Source: Spirochaetales bacterium (GTDB lineage Bacteria > Spirochaetota > Spirochaetia > UBA9216). Taken from it: a stretch of DNA of 63,787 bases. The notes under the pieces are model-generated. The model made no database searches and was not told the DNA's origin. It saw only the letters and a program-made list of their open reading frames with translations. Made by a program: the position numbers and the translations under genes. Location of the stretch: assembly GCA_016839055.1 (NCBI GenBank), contig JAEKNX010000022.1, positions 1 to 63,787 of the forward strand. Reading direction: 5' to 3'. Below, piece by piece: positions 46,164-54,785 of this stretch (its first letter is position 1; each line of letters opens with the position of its first letter).

Positions 46164-47045
46164 TTGATTTTTAGTTCCACCGATATCAATCGCTGCTATT
46201 CTGAAATAATCATAGCAGGCAATTGTCTCAAATCCGGCCCGCCTGTAAATTGATAACGCATCATCATTCTCAGTGAGCACTTCGAGCACTATGTCGTTGT
46301 CCGGATGATTCACAAGCGCTTCGCTCACCTTGTATTCAAGGAGTGCGGCTCCTATTCCCTGCCTTCGGGAGTCGGGGAAAACGCATAGGCCGTGTATGTA
46401 TGATCTTCCTTCTTCAAGGGCGGTGCTTATCATGCCGGCTATCTGTCCGTCAATGAGACCGACATGCTGTATGCGGCTTTTCGCCGTAAGGACGAGGTTG
46501 ATGTAGTTTTCAGCATCTTCTCTCGACTTATCGAAGGATAGAAGCGACAGCCGGACAAGTTGTTCTATATCTTCCGGTTCCGACTCCCTGATGAAAGGTT
46601 GAGAAATCGTCTTTTTTTTAAGATCAGCCTTCCTATACTTCATCATATATTCCGAGTATTCGTAGAGTGCATTCAGGTGATGGACCACATTCTGTCCATC
46701 CAGGGATTGTCTGTCACAGACAAAAAGAATCTCCCTTATGCCTCGTTTTATAACTTCGGCCGCTGCTTCCTTGAGCAGCATTTTAAAGAAACCCTTCCGC
46801 CTGTATTCGGGCAGGGTAAAAGCCGTCAATTCGGCTTCGGTTGATTTGGGTGCGAACATATCTATATAGGCTAGGAGCCTGTCTTCGCCGTAGAGAAGAA
46901 AGGTGTTTATATCATCCACGGTCTTGAATGATTCATCAACATCCACCGAGCAGTTGAGATCGTCATGTCCGTTACATATTTCTACGAGATTTTTCATGTC
47001 TGCAAGCTGCCCCTTGGATAGTTTTTCGGGTTTAAGAATTGTCAA
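46158..47045 (-). CDS. tandem GNAT acetyltransferase
   Basis: A 295-residue protein with two GNAT-like halves. The first (about 1-135) has FTLPEYRRKGFFKMLLKEA. The second (about 150-285) has the CoA-binding VFPDSRRQGIGAALLEYKV and NDDALSIYRRAGF. Likely an N-acetyltransferase of unknown substrate. The start is a TTG with GAGGAGAA overlapping the stop of the preceding MFS gene, so translation is probably coupled. No ATG of comparable quality lies nearby. Confidence 0.78.
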   Translation of the reverse strand: MTILKPEKLSKGQLADMKNLVEICNGHDDLNCSVDVDESFKTVDDINTFLLYGEDRLLAYIDMFAPKSTEAELTAFTLPEYRRKGFFKMLLKEAAAEVIKRGIREILFVCDRQSLDGQNVVHHLNALYEYSEYMMKYRKADLKKKTISQPFIRESEPEDIEQLVRLSLLSFDKSREDAENYINLVLTAKSRIQHVGLIDGQIAGMISTALEEGRSYIHGLCVFPDSRRQGIGAALLEYKVSEALVNHPDNDIVLEVLTENDDALSIYRRAGFETIACYDYFRIAAIDIGGTKNQS

Positions 47046-47046
47046 A

Positions 47047-48219
47047 TTATTCTCCTCTGGTATTTCTTATATTTCTCATTATTCCGGCTACTGTGAACAA
47101 TAGTATTCCAGAACATGAAAAAGCCGCGGTGAACTGAAACACAGCATCTATTGATGCGGTATCTGCAATCAGCCCGCCGGTTCGAGCACTCAGAAAAAAT
47201 CCGAGACTAATGGTCAGCTGTGATATGACCATGACCCTGCCGCGGAAACCTTCCGGAGCGTGATCAATAATTGCCGCGTTCAATACCGGGAACATGACCC
47301 CGTGTGCGATACCGTAGACTATAGCTGGAAATATCAGTTGATTATAGCCGGACACCGATAACAGAATAATAAAACTGACAGGAAGGAATATTAACGGAAG
47401 AATAAGCATCCTTGTCCTGGGAAATCTGTCGAAGACCCGTGCGAAGAAGAGCCTCAGCAGGATGATGGTTGATGGGAAGATGATCCAGAACAGACTTATT
47501 CTGTTAATTCCCCGGGAAAAAAGAAATCCCGGAAGGAATACCTGGAGGGTTCCGAAGGCGTAGGCAAGAATGAAGAACGAAAATAAAAACGGGTAGATGC
47601 TCTTTGATTTGAAGATAAGCATCATGTCCCTTAGACTATTCTGCATCAGGTGTGGTATTACCGGCTTTTCTTCGCGGTAAAAACGAAGGATAACAAATGA
47701 GATAATGAAGCATGAAAACGCGATTAATGTTATTACCTTGAAGCCTGCAAGGTGGTAAATTTTTTCTCCGATTCCTATGCTCAGAGGGAAAGGCAGCTGT
47801 CCCATTATTCCGAAAATAGAGAATCCCATCATTCTTTTTTCGTCAGGTACTATGTGTGAAATAAGGGTCATGAAACTGATCATAAATAGGGACAGAAGCG
47901 CTCCGCGGATGAAAAGCGGAACGGCATAGAAGGGGTAAGGAGCCGCTCCTCCAAGGTAGACGGTCTGACTTATCACAAGAATCCCTATCGCGGCACTGAG
48001 GAGGTTTTTAAGGCTGACACGGTCAATCATCATCGCGAGAGGCAGCAGTGCCGCAAAGCCCCCGAGTCCTGAGAAACTCATGATGAAGCCTATCTCTTTT
48101 TTCCCGACTGCTATCGTCTCAAGATGAAGGGGGAGAAGATCGAATAGAGTGTTTCCCAGCGCAAAGAAGAAAAAAGAAAGCGATACTATTACGAATTTTG
48201 GGGAAAGCAGCTTTTTCAT
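47047..48219 (-). CDS. MFS transporter
   Basis: A 390-residue major-facilitator protein with twelve predicted membrane segments. It shows a motif-A-like SGLGGFAALLPLAMMIDRVSLK between helices 2 and 3 and the matching FARVFDRFPRTR in the second half. The substrate cannot be read. The start at 48219 (MKKLLSPKF) is preferred over 48255 because it opens directly before the first helix. Two-gene unit with the GNAT gene, one base between stop and TTG start, so a modified-and-exported small molecule is possible. Confidence 0.82.
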   Translation of the reverse strand: MKKLLSPKFVIVSLSFFFFALGNTLFDLLPLHLETIAVGKKEIGFIMSFSGLGGFAALLPLAMMIDRVSLKNLLSAAIGILVISQTVYLGGAAPYPFYAVPLFIRGALLSLFMISFMTLISHIVPDEKRMMGFSIFGIMGQLPFPLSIGIGEKIYHLAGFKVITLIAFSCFIISFVILRFYREEKPVIPHLMQNSLRDMMLIFKSKSIYPFLFSFFILAYAFGTLQVFLPGFLFSRGINRISLFWIIFPSTIILLRLFFARVFDRFPRTRMLILPLIFLPVSFIILLSVSGYNQLIFPAIVYGIAHGVMFPVLNAAIIDHAPEGFRGRVMVISQLTISLGFFLSARTGGLIADTASIDAVFQFTAAFSCSGILLFTVAGIMRNIRNTRGE

Positions 48220-48334
48220 AATATTATTGACAGCATACGATACTTTACCTATCATTGCTAATGCAAATTACAATTATTATCCCGATAAATGTAGGTTATA
48301 ATATTTTTTCCGAATTCCGGAGATTGTTCATATT

Positions 48335-50344
48335 ATGAAGCGCAGCATTTTTATAACTTCTCTTAACCGTACAACAACCCGTTCGGGGCTCTCAATCATC
48401 CTCCTTTTTATAACAATGCTTGTTATTCTTTTTTATCTTGCCCAGAATTACCGGACTAATTTGATTGATTTCAGGAAGATGGAACTTAAGCGGCAGGTTG
48501 AGATAAGCCTGAATACAATTGACCCGATCCTTGAGAATGTGAGAAACGGCAGTCTCAGCCGGGAAGAAGCAGTCAATGAGGCGGCAAGCCTTGTGCGGAG
48601 AATGACGTATACCAGCGAGACAATGAATAATTATATTTTCATGAGTTCATACGATGGAATTATGCTCGTTCAGCCGCTTGAACCATGGCTGCAGGATACA
48701 TACCAGATGGATCTGAAGGACTCATATGGAAAATATCTTATACACGATTTGATTAAAACTGCACAGAGCCCCTCCGGGGAAGGATTCGTCTCATATTATT
48801 ATCCCCCGCCAGGTTCGGATAACCCCGGTGAAAAACTTTCTTATGTGAAAGGCATTCCCGAGTTAGACTGTTATGTAGGAACAGGAATGTTTTTTAATGA
48901 TATTAATGAGCTGTTCCGTGAATATCTTTTCGGTCCAATGATCATTATCATTATCGTATTTACATCAATATACATTCTGATTATCATGTATATGCGCCCG
49001 CTAATCCGGTGTTTTCAGTTTCTGCTTAATACCTTCCAGAAAATTTCGCTGAATCCTGATACCGTTCCGAAGATTCCTCTCGTTTCATTTCCTCAGGACT
49101 CTGATGAGAGAGAGATCTTGACCGGGTTTGAGAACATGATTGAGAAGGTTCAGCAGAGCCGTATTGAGCTGATTAACTCTGAGAAGCGTTACCGATATCT
49201 CTATGAGGAAAGTATGGGTGTCAGGATAATTGTAGATCGAAGCGGACTAGTCTCGGGTGCGAACAAGTCGTTTCTCCGGGCTTTAGGATTTAATACAGAA
49301 GAGTTTGACGGCAGAAATCTCTTCGATATTTTTAACTCCGGACAGGAGGAAGATCTCGAAGAAATGGTGAACAGGGCCTTTGACGGAACCTACACCCATG
49401 CCTGGGATTTTGATCTGGTTGATTCAGAGGGCCGTCTGCGGACAATCTTGTTTTCCGACAGCCGCATTTTACCTGAAGATGATAATAAGGTATTGATAAC
49501 TGGTGTTGATATAACAAACAGAAAAATTGCTGAACGAAGCGCTGCTATACAGAAGGAGCAGCTGCTACAGGCTGATAAACTCGCCTCCCTCGGGGTTCTC
49601 GTATCCGGAGTCGCTCATGAGATAAACAATCCGAATCAGTTTATACTTTCAAACGCGGGCTTGCTTGAAGACGTCTGGGCAGATGTTATTCCTGTTCTCG
49701 AGGAATATTATAATGATAATGGGGATTTTCTCATCAAGGGTTCAAATTATTCCGAGATGCGGAAACTGGTACCGGAATATCTCGGCGGCATGACCGAGGG
49801 AGCCCGGCGTATAGGGAAGATTGTAAGTGATCTTAAGTCTCTGTCAAGGGATGATTCCCATCATCCCTGGTCAGATGTAGATGTAAATTCGATTCTTGAA
49901 TCGGCGGTTAATCTTTGCTCCAACATGATTAAGAAGGCAACTGATAACTTTTTAATACAACTTGATGACAATATACCGCCTACCTATGGAAATTCCCAGA
50001 AGCTTGAACAGGTTTTCATAAATTTGATTCAGAATGCGGTACAGTCACTCAATGACAGCTCAGCTGAAATATCGATAAAGACAAGTTGTGCTGCAAACGG
50101 CGGCATTGAAGTGATAATAAGTGATCATGGCCGAGGTATTGAGCCTGAGAACTTAAAGCGTCTTTTTGATCCGTTTTTCACAACCAAGCGTGAATCGGGA
50201 GGTACAGGCATAGGGCTCAGCATCTCAAAAAGCATCATCGATGAGCATCGAGGCAGCCTGAAATACAGCTCATCTGTCGGAAAGGGAACTATCGCGGCTG
50301 TATATCTGCCTGATGCCGCCGGCCAGCCGAAGGAGATGAACTGA
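48335..50344 (+). CDS. sensor histidine kinase with Cache-like and PAS domains
   Basis: A 669-residue kinase. Membrane segments at about 18-37 and 200-220 enclose a periplasmic Cache-type sensor (YIFMSSYDGIMLVQP, GKYLIHDLI, YVGTGMF). A PAS domain follows (about 285-395), then the HisKA box GVLVSGVAHEINNPNQF with His428, and a full ATPase domain: N box QNAVQ, DHGRGIEP and GGTGIGLSISKS. It is paired with the sigma-54 regulator, whose ATG overlaps its stop by one base. Confidence 0.92.
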   Translation: MKRSIFITSLNRTTTRSGLSIILLFITMLVILFYLAQNYRTNLIDFRKMELKRQVEISLNTIDPILENVRNGSLSREEAVNEAASLVRRMTYTSETMNNYIFMSSYDGIMLVQPLEPWLQDTYQMDLKDSYGKYLIHDLIKTAQSPSGEGFVSYYYPPPGSDNPGEKLSYVKGIPELDCYVGTGMFFNDINELFREYLFGPMIIIIIVFTSIYILIIMYMRPLIRCFQFLLNTFQKISLNPDTVPKIPLVSFPQDSDEREILTGFENMIEKVQQSRIELINSEKRYRYLYEESMGVRIIVDRSGLVSGANKSFLRALGFNTEEFDGRNLFDIFNSGQEEDLEEMVNRAFDGTYTHAWDFDLVDSEGRLRTILFSDSRILPEDDNKVLITGVDITNRKIAERSAAIQKEQLLQADKLASLGVLVSGVAHEINNPNQFILSNAGLLEDVWADVIPVLEEYYNDNGDFLIKGSNYSEMRKLVPEYLGGMTEGARRIGKIVSDLKSLSRDDSHHPWSDVDVNSILESAVNLCSNMIKKATDNFLIQLDDNIPPTYGNSQKLEQVFINLIQNAVQSLNDSSAEISIKTSCAANGGIEVIISDHGRGIEPENLKRLFDPFFTTKRESGGTGIGLSISKSIIDEHRGSLKYSSSVGKGTIAAVYLPDAAGQPKEMN

Positions 50345-51726
50345 TGAGCACTGCATATCCGGATAAACCTGTTTATATCATAGACGATGAGACCTTCATT
50401 CTTCAATCGCTTTCAGCCGTACTCCGCTCAGACGGGATAAATAATATAGAGACAATCAGTGACAGCCGGAAACTCATAGCCCGGATCATGGAACAGCAGC
50501 CCTCGCTTGTTCTTCTTGATCTCACTATGCCTCACAGATCCGGTGAGTCGCTGCTTCCGGAAATAAAGGAGATCTATCCTGATTTGCCGGTACTGATTAT
50601 TACGGGGATCAATGAACTTTCGACAGCCGTTGAATGTATGAAAAACGGAGCGGCCGATTATCTTGTAAAGGCTATTGAGAACAGCAAGCTGCTTAGTGCG
50701 GTCAGGACCGCACTGAGTATAGATGAACTTAAAAATGAGAACCGTCTGCTGAAGAAGAGCCTTCTTGCCTCGGATGAGGGCATCGATGAATCCTTTAATG
50801 CAATAATCACCGAAGATCCAGCTATGATCTCCATCTTCAGATATCTGGCAGTCATAAGCCGCTCGAAACAGACCGTTCTTCTGCGGGGAGAAACCGGCAC
50901 CGGAAAAGAGCTTTTTGCTGAAGCTGTACATAAGGCATCTGGAAGGAGCGGTGAGTTCGTAAGTATAAATGCGGCTGGGCTTGATGATACGATGTTTTCA
51001 GATACACTTTTCGGACATAAGAAGGGCGCTTACTCAGGCGCAGACCTGACCCGACCCGGACTGATTGAGAAGGCGGCGGGAGGCACACTTTTTCTCGATG
51101 AAATAGGTGACTTATCGGCCGCGAGTCAGATAAAGCTTCTACGGTTGCTTGAGAAGAGTGAGTATTACTCCCTCGGTTCGGATACCCTCAAGAGGGCATC
51201 CTGCCGTATTATTGCCGCGACAAATTCAAATCTTGAGGAAAAGATGAAGGACGGGTCGTTCAGAAAGGATCTTTATTTCAGGCTTGCGTCACATGAGATT
51301 TTTCTTCCTCCTATTCGGCAGCGCCGTGATGATATACCTCTTCTTGTTTACCATTTTACCAAAAAGGCGGCGGCTGAACTTGGTATAAGTACACCCGAAA
51401 TCAGCTCAGGTTTCATAGAGTCCCTCTACAGAAAGGAGCTGCCGGGTAATGTCCGGGAAATAATATCAATAATTAACCGAGAAGTCGGCAGCTGCGGCGG
51501 GCGCATGACAGCTGCAGCCGGTGAGGAAGAGACGGCAATTTCCGCTGAAGGCGACTCTTCACTATTATTTCCCGAGGACCTTCCTGATCTGAAGAGCTGG
51601 TCGAATATTCTAGTCGATGAGGCATTAAGACGCGCCGGCGGAAATATTTCAACTGCCGCAGGATTTCTGGGTATCAGTCAGCCGGCCCTTAGTAAACGGC
51701 TTGCAAAAAGAAAACTTGAGTTATAA
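50344..51726 (+). CDS. sigma-54-dependent response regulator
   Basis: A 460-residue NtrC-type activator. A receiver domain (Asp59 as phospho site in LLDLTMP), an AAA+ domain with Walker A GETGTGKE and Walker B GGTLFLDEIGD, and a Fis-type HTH (GGNISTAAGFLGISQPALSKRL). The sigma-54 contact loop reads GAYSGA instead of GAFTGA. Tyr is tolerated in this loop, and Ser for Thr is conservative, so sigma-54 activation is still likely. It is the cognate partner of the adjacent kinase. A partial second copy of its 3' end lies at 52585-52670. Confidence 0.9.
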   Translation: MSTAYPDKPVYIIDDETFILQSLSAVLRSDGINNIETISDSRKLIARIMEQQPSLVLLDLTMPHRSGESLLPEIKEIYPDLPVLIITGINELSTAVECMKNGAADYLVKAIENSKLLSAVRTALSIDELKNENRLLKKSLLASDEGIDESFNAIITEDPAMISIFRYLAVISRSKQTVLLRGETGTGKELFAEAVHKASGRSGEFVSINAAGLDDTMFSDTLFGHKKGAYSGADLTRPGLIEKAAGGTLFLDEIGDLSAASQIKLLRLLEKSEYYSLGSDTLKRASCRIIAATNSNLEEKMKDGSFRKDLYFRLASHEIFLPPIRQRRDDIPLLVYHFTKKAAAELGISTPEISSGFIESLYRKELPGNVREIISIINREVGSCGGRMTAAAGEEETAISAEGDSSLLFPEDLPDLKSWSNILVDEALRRAGGNISTAAGFLGISQPALSKRLAKRKLEL

Positions 51727-51727
51727 C

Positions 51728-52003
51728 AAAAGTAATAATCTCCCCTTATAATAACGAGATGTTTTTAACAACTGCCAGGTGGATAACATCACTGCATACT
51801 TATTGATTGTAAAGCTCTTAATAACTTTAACACACTCTCAGTCGAGTTTTCCTTTGATGCTCTAGTACACTTTCCCTTCGAGGCATTTTATTATATAAAA
51901 GTGAAAAGAAAATGTAGTCTGTTTTTTGAAATGAAATAAACTTGAAAAAGTGTAACATAATAGAAAAATCGTTATATTTAATTTAAGAGTGAAGGAGGGT
52001 TCA
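51728..52003 (+). other. intergenic region between the regulator and the small membrane gene
   Basis: About 275 bp of AT-rich sequence with no supportable gene. A strong GAAGGAGGG ribosome site at its right edge serves the gene at 52004. I see AT-rich promoter-like stretches, such as TTATATTTAATTT near 51972, but no well-spaced pair. Confidence 0.4.
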
Positions 52004-52558
52004 ATGCTTTGTCCGATATTGAATTCAATTAGGAACCGTTACAATGTCCTTATGGTTTCCTTCTTTTTGATATTATTTTTCAGCATCGCTATTGATGAAG
52101 CGATAGCTGAAGACATTCAAATTCTTGAAGATGGGACTACAATTATTCATACATATGATGACTTGCAGAAGATGATAAAGGAAGAGATAATTTTAAGAAG
52201 TGGACGACATAAAACAACTTTTTTTGACTCAGAAGAAAAACCTAAATATGGTGTCGTATATACAGGTACAGGCGCTTTTGGCCTAATGTACTATGATAAA
52301 TCAGAAGCTCCACTCTTCAAGTTTTTTGATTATGGAAACAACGATAGACAGCTTTACTTTCTTTCTAACGACTTTGATAAAATTGGTACTGTCCAATTTC
52401 AATCAGAGAATAACGAACGTAGCATACTCATTCAGAAAAACGCTCCGGATTCAAAATATGCTCAAACGAATAGGAGATACTTATTTTTTATAGGGTTATT
52501 CATTGGAATACTAATCGGTCTAATTGTTCCTAAATTTTTATCTGGGAATAAAGAGTGA
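52004..52558 (+). CDS. hypothetical protein with signal-like leader and C-terminal membrane anchor
   Basis: A 184-residue protein. A hydrophobic leader (about 18-34) is followed by a soluble domain of about 110 residues (KYGVVYTGTGAFGLMYY, YGNNDRQLYFLSNDFDKIG) and a final membrane segment near 157-176 with a short tail. This suggests an exported, membrane-tethered protein. The ATG at 52004 is chosen over a GTG at 51989 because GGAGGG lies four bases ahead of it. Its codon use is AT-richer than its neighbours, and it lies between two copies of the regulator's 3' end. Function unknown. Confidence 0.65.
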   Translation: MLCPILNSIRNRYNVLMVSFFLILFFSIAIDEAIAEDIQILEDGTTIIHTYDDLQKMIKEEIILRSGRHKTTFFDSEEKPKYGVVYTGTGAFGLMYYDKSEAPLFKFFDYGNNDRQLYFLSNDFDKIGTVQFQSENNERSILIQKNAPDSKYAQTNRRYLFFIGLFIGILIGLIVPKFLSGNKE

Positions 52559-52584
52559 ATATTCGCAATAGCAGCCGTTAATAA

Positions 52585-52670
52585 AATTATTTCAACTGTC
52601 GCAGGATTTCTGGGCATCAGCCAGCCGGCGCTCAGCAAGCGCCTTACAAAAAGAAAACTGGAGTTATAAC
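52585..52670 (+). pseudogene. remnant copy of the sigma-54 regulator 3' end
   Basis: These 86 bp match the end of the regulator gene (51642-51727) at about 75 of 86 positions by hand alignment, and translate to the same Fis-type helix-turn-helix and stop. Eight of the eleven differences are silent third-position changes, so the copy diverged while still translated. No upstream part of the gene remains, so it is a fragment of a lost tandem paralogue. Confidence 0.8.
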
Positions 52671-52671
52671 T

Positions 52672-52750
52672 GTGGTTATAATTCCTGCAGTTAAAACCAC
52701 GGTTATAACTTTGGTTATAACTTTGGTTATAACTCTGGTTATAACCAGAG
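52672..52750. repeat. array of the 8-bp palindrome GTTATAAC at 12-bp spacing
   Basis: GTTATAAC occurs at 52702, 52714, 52726 and 52738, exactly 12 bp apart, plus a one-mismatch copy at 52675 and one at 52663 formed by the remnant gene's stop region. GTGGTTATAA (52672-52681) and TTAAAACCAC (52691-52700) are near-inverted copies. CTCTGGTTATAACCAGAG (52733-52750) is an 18-bp perfect palindrome. It could be an operator array, or serial duplications of the sequence around the stop codon. The palindrome could also act as a weak terminator. Confidence 0.75.
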
Positions 52751-52875
52751 CATTATTACTTTTCCCAACATTCGATTGGAATACAAGTTTTTTCACTAAG
52801 TTGTTATATAGTAGTGTTTTATATTAAAATAACGGAAAATTGGTTTTCTGGCATGATAGTTGCTTTAGTATCTGC

Positions 52876-54486
52876 ATGTTTGAACCTGATTTTATAATAA
52901 AAAACGCAATTATAAGGACAATGGATTCAGCCGGAAGCTGCTTTGAGGCTCTCGCGGTTAAAGACGGGAAATTCGTTGCCGTCGGTAGTAATTCTGATGT
53001 TTTAAACTTGTCCTCGCCCGGCGTTAAGATTATGGATGCCGGAGGAAGAACTCTCCTGCCGGGTTTCAACGATGCGCACTGTCACCTGCTGTCTCTCCGG
53101 GGAAAACAACTCCTTCAGGCAGATTGTAGTCCTGCCAAAGCTAATAATATTAACGACATCATAAATATTTTAAAAGAAAAGGCCGCGCTAACCCCGCCTG
53201 GAGAATGGGTTCTCGGAGGTAGTTATGATTTCTCAAAACTCGAAGAAAATCGGCATCCAACCAAGGTCGACCTTGATCTTGTTTCTGAAAGACACCCAAT
53301 ACATTTAAGATCCCAGACCTGTCATTGCGGAGTAGTTAACTCCAAGGCGCTTGAGATCGCGGGCATTCCTGCCGGTATTGAAAATCCTATGGGAGGTGAG
53401 TTTGTAAGAGACGACAGCGGCAGGTTAACCGGTCTCTGTCTTGAGGAGGCTCACTTCATGTTTGTTACCGGTATGGGAGCTGAAGGCTCGTTTGTTCCTT
53501 CCTACACTACCGCTCAACTTACAGAGGCTGTAAAGCTAGCCTGCCGTGAGACAGCCTCATTCGGTATAACGAGTGTGGGAGACGGTCTTGTGGGACCTCC
53601 CGAAATAGAAGCCTTCCAGGCGGCCCTGGCCGACGGTAAGCTCAGCTGCCGGGTTTATATGAACGTTCTTGAAAATTACCTGCCCAGGCTGAAAGCCCTC
53701 GGCGTGAAAACCGGATTCGGGAGCGATATGCTTCGCTTCGGCGCCGTTAAAAGTTTTGTCGACGGCGCCATTGCCGCACATACCGCCTGGCTGAAGGATG
53801 AGTATGTGCACCGGAAGGGATATCACGGAATACCTACGAAATTACCTGAAGATACAGAAGCACTCGTTATGGACGCCCACTTAAATGGTTATCAGATGGA
53901 AATTCACGCCAATGGCGATATGGCGATAGACATGGTCCTGACCGCCATAGAAAAAGCACAGAAGAAGTATCCTCTAAATTCTCTTCGGCACCGTATAGCA
54001 CATTGTACCGTCATTAACGATGACCTGCTCAGCCGGATAAAGGCCGCCGGGGTAATTCCCCTGCCGTTTACAACCTATGTCTGGGAGCATGGAGAAAAGA
54101 TGCCGGCCTACGGCAAGCGAATTGAAAACATGTTTGCCCACCGCTCATTTCTTGATGCAGGAATACCAGTCGGTGCGAGTTCTGATAATCCATGCGGAAT
54201 GCAGGATGTTATGACGGCAGTTCAGGCTATGGTAACCCGGCATAGCTCAGAGGGGCTTCCTGTAGGAACTTCACAGAAGATAAGCGCGCAGCAGGCTCTG
54301 TGGATTTATACGATGGGAAGCAGTTATGCAACTTTTGAAGAAAGGGTGAAGGGCAGTATTCAAGAGGGTAAGCTTGCTGATTTTGTTATTCTGGATTCTG
54401 ACCCTCTCAAGGTCGATCCATATTTGATAAGGGATATCCGCGTTACAGAGACCTGGCTCGGCGGCAGGCAGATTTACTCAGTTTAA
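52876..54486 (+). CDS. amidohydrolase, YtcJ-like
   Basis: A 536-residue metal-dependent amidohydrolase of the YtcJ/AMDHD3-like group. The metal motif FNDAHCHLL is near residue 60, with HANGD and HCTVIND for the later His ligands and SSDNPCGMQDV for the active-site Asp. The C-terminal LADFVILDSDP is typical. The start at 52876 (MFEPDF) fits the family, though the ribosome site is weak. It is followed 50 bp later by a two-part symporter, so it may hydrolyse the transported compound. Substrate unknown. Confidence 0.83.
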   Translation: MFEPDFIIKNAIIRTMDSAGSCFEALAVKDGKFVAVGSNSDVLNLSSPGVKIMDAGGRTLLPGFNDAHCHLLSLRGKQLLQADCSPAKANNINDIINILKEKAALTPPGEWVLGGSYDFSKLEENRHPTKVDLDLVSERHPIHLRSQTCHCGVVNSKALEIAGIPAGIENPMGGEFVRDDSGRLTGLCLEEAHFMFVTGMGAEGSFVPSYTTAQLTEAVKLACRETASFGITSVGDGLVGPPEIEAFQAALADGKLSCRVYMNVLENYLPRLKALGVKTGFGSDMLRFGAVKSFVDGAIAAHTAWLKDEYVHRKGYHGIPTKLPEDTEALVMDAHLNGYQMEIHANGDMAIDMVLTAIEKAQKKYPLNSLRHRIAHCTVINDDLLSRIKAAGVIPLPFTTYVWEHGEKMPAYGKRIENMFAHRSFLDAGIPVGASSDNPCGMQDVMTAVQAMVTRHSSEGLPVGTSQKISAQQALWIYTMGSSYATFEERVKGSIQEGKLADFVILDSDPLKVDPYLIRDIRVTETWLGGRQIYSV

Positions 54487-54495
54487 GGTCGATTA

Positions 54496-54511
54496 AGGGA
54501 CCAAGGTCCCT
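54496..54511 (+). promoter_or_regulatory. small perfect hairpin between the amidohydrolase and symporter genes
   Basis: AGGGACC-AA-GGTCCCT, a 7-bp perfect stem immediately followed by A-rich sequence and then the AAGGAGAAGG ribosome site of the next gene. Without a T-run on the plus strand it is not a typical terminator. It may set relative expression of the two genes or stabilise an mRNA end. Confidence 0.5.
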
Positions 54512-54536
54512 ATAAAAAAAACTAAGGAGAAGGTTT

Positions 54537-54785
54537 ATGTCCGACAAACAAAAAAGCTATCCGTTGAGGAAGGTTTTCTGGGCTCTTATCATAATTTGTT
54601 TTATGATTATGGAACTTCCGGGAATATTTTTCATCAACCGCATCGAACCCATGATCTTCGGAATGCCCTTTATTTACGGGTTTATTCTGATTATGTGGGC
54701 CGTCATGTGCGCAATTATGTTTATTGCCTACAAGAATAACTGGGGCAAGGGTAAAGATTTTGTAGAAGGGGAGGGCGACGAATAA
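54537..54785 (+). CDS. DUF3311-type small subunit of a sodium/solute symporter
   Basis: An 82-residue membrane protein with two hydrophobic segments (about 13-31 and 40-65). The short acidic/basic tail and ELPGIFFINRI-type loop fit DUF3311 proteins, which are encoded directly before SSS-family symporters and are thought to be their accessory subunit. A strong AGGAGAAGG ribosome site precedes it. Its TAA overlaps the next ATG by one base, consistent with a two-subunit transporter. Confidence 0.75.
   Translation: MSDKQKSYPLRKVFWALIIICFMIMELPGIFFINRIEPMIFGMPFIYGFILIMWAVMCAIMFIAYKNNWGKGKDFVEGEGDE

Noticed and set aside
52672-52750. CRISPR array
   Set aside because: Repeats are 8 bp with 4-bp spacers that are nearly identical, and no cas gene is present.
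54496-54511. Terminator between amidohydrolase and symporter genes
   Set aside because: No T-run follows on the plus strand, and the downstream ribosome site is 20 bp away, so it is kept only as a small hairpin.
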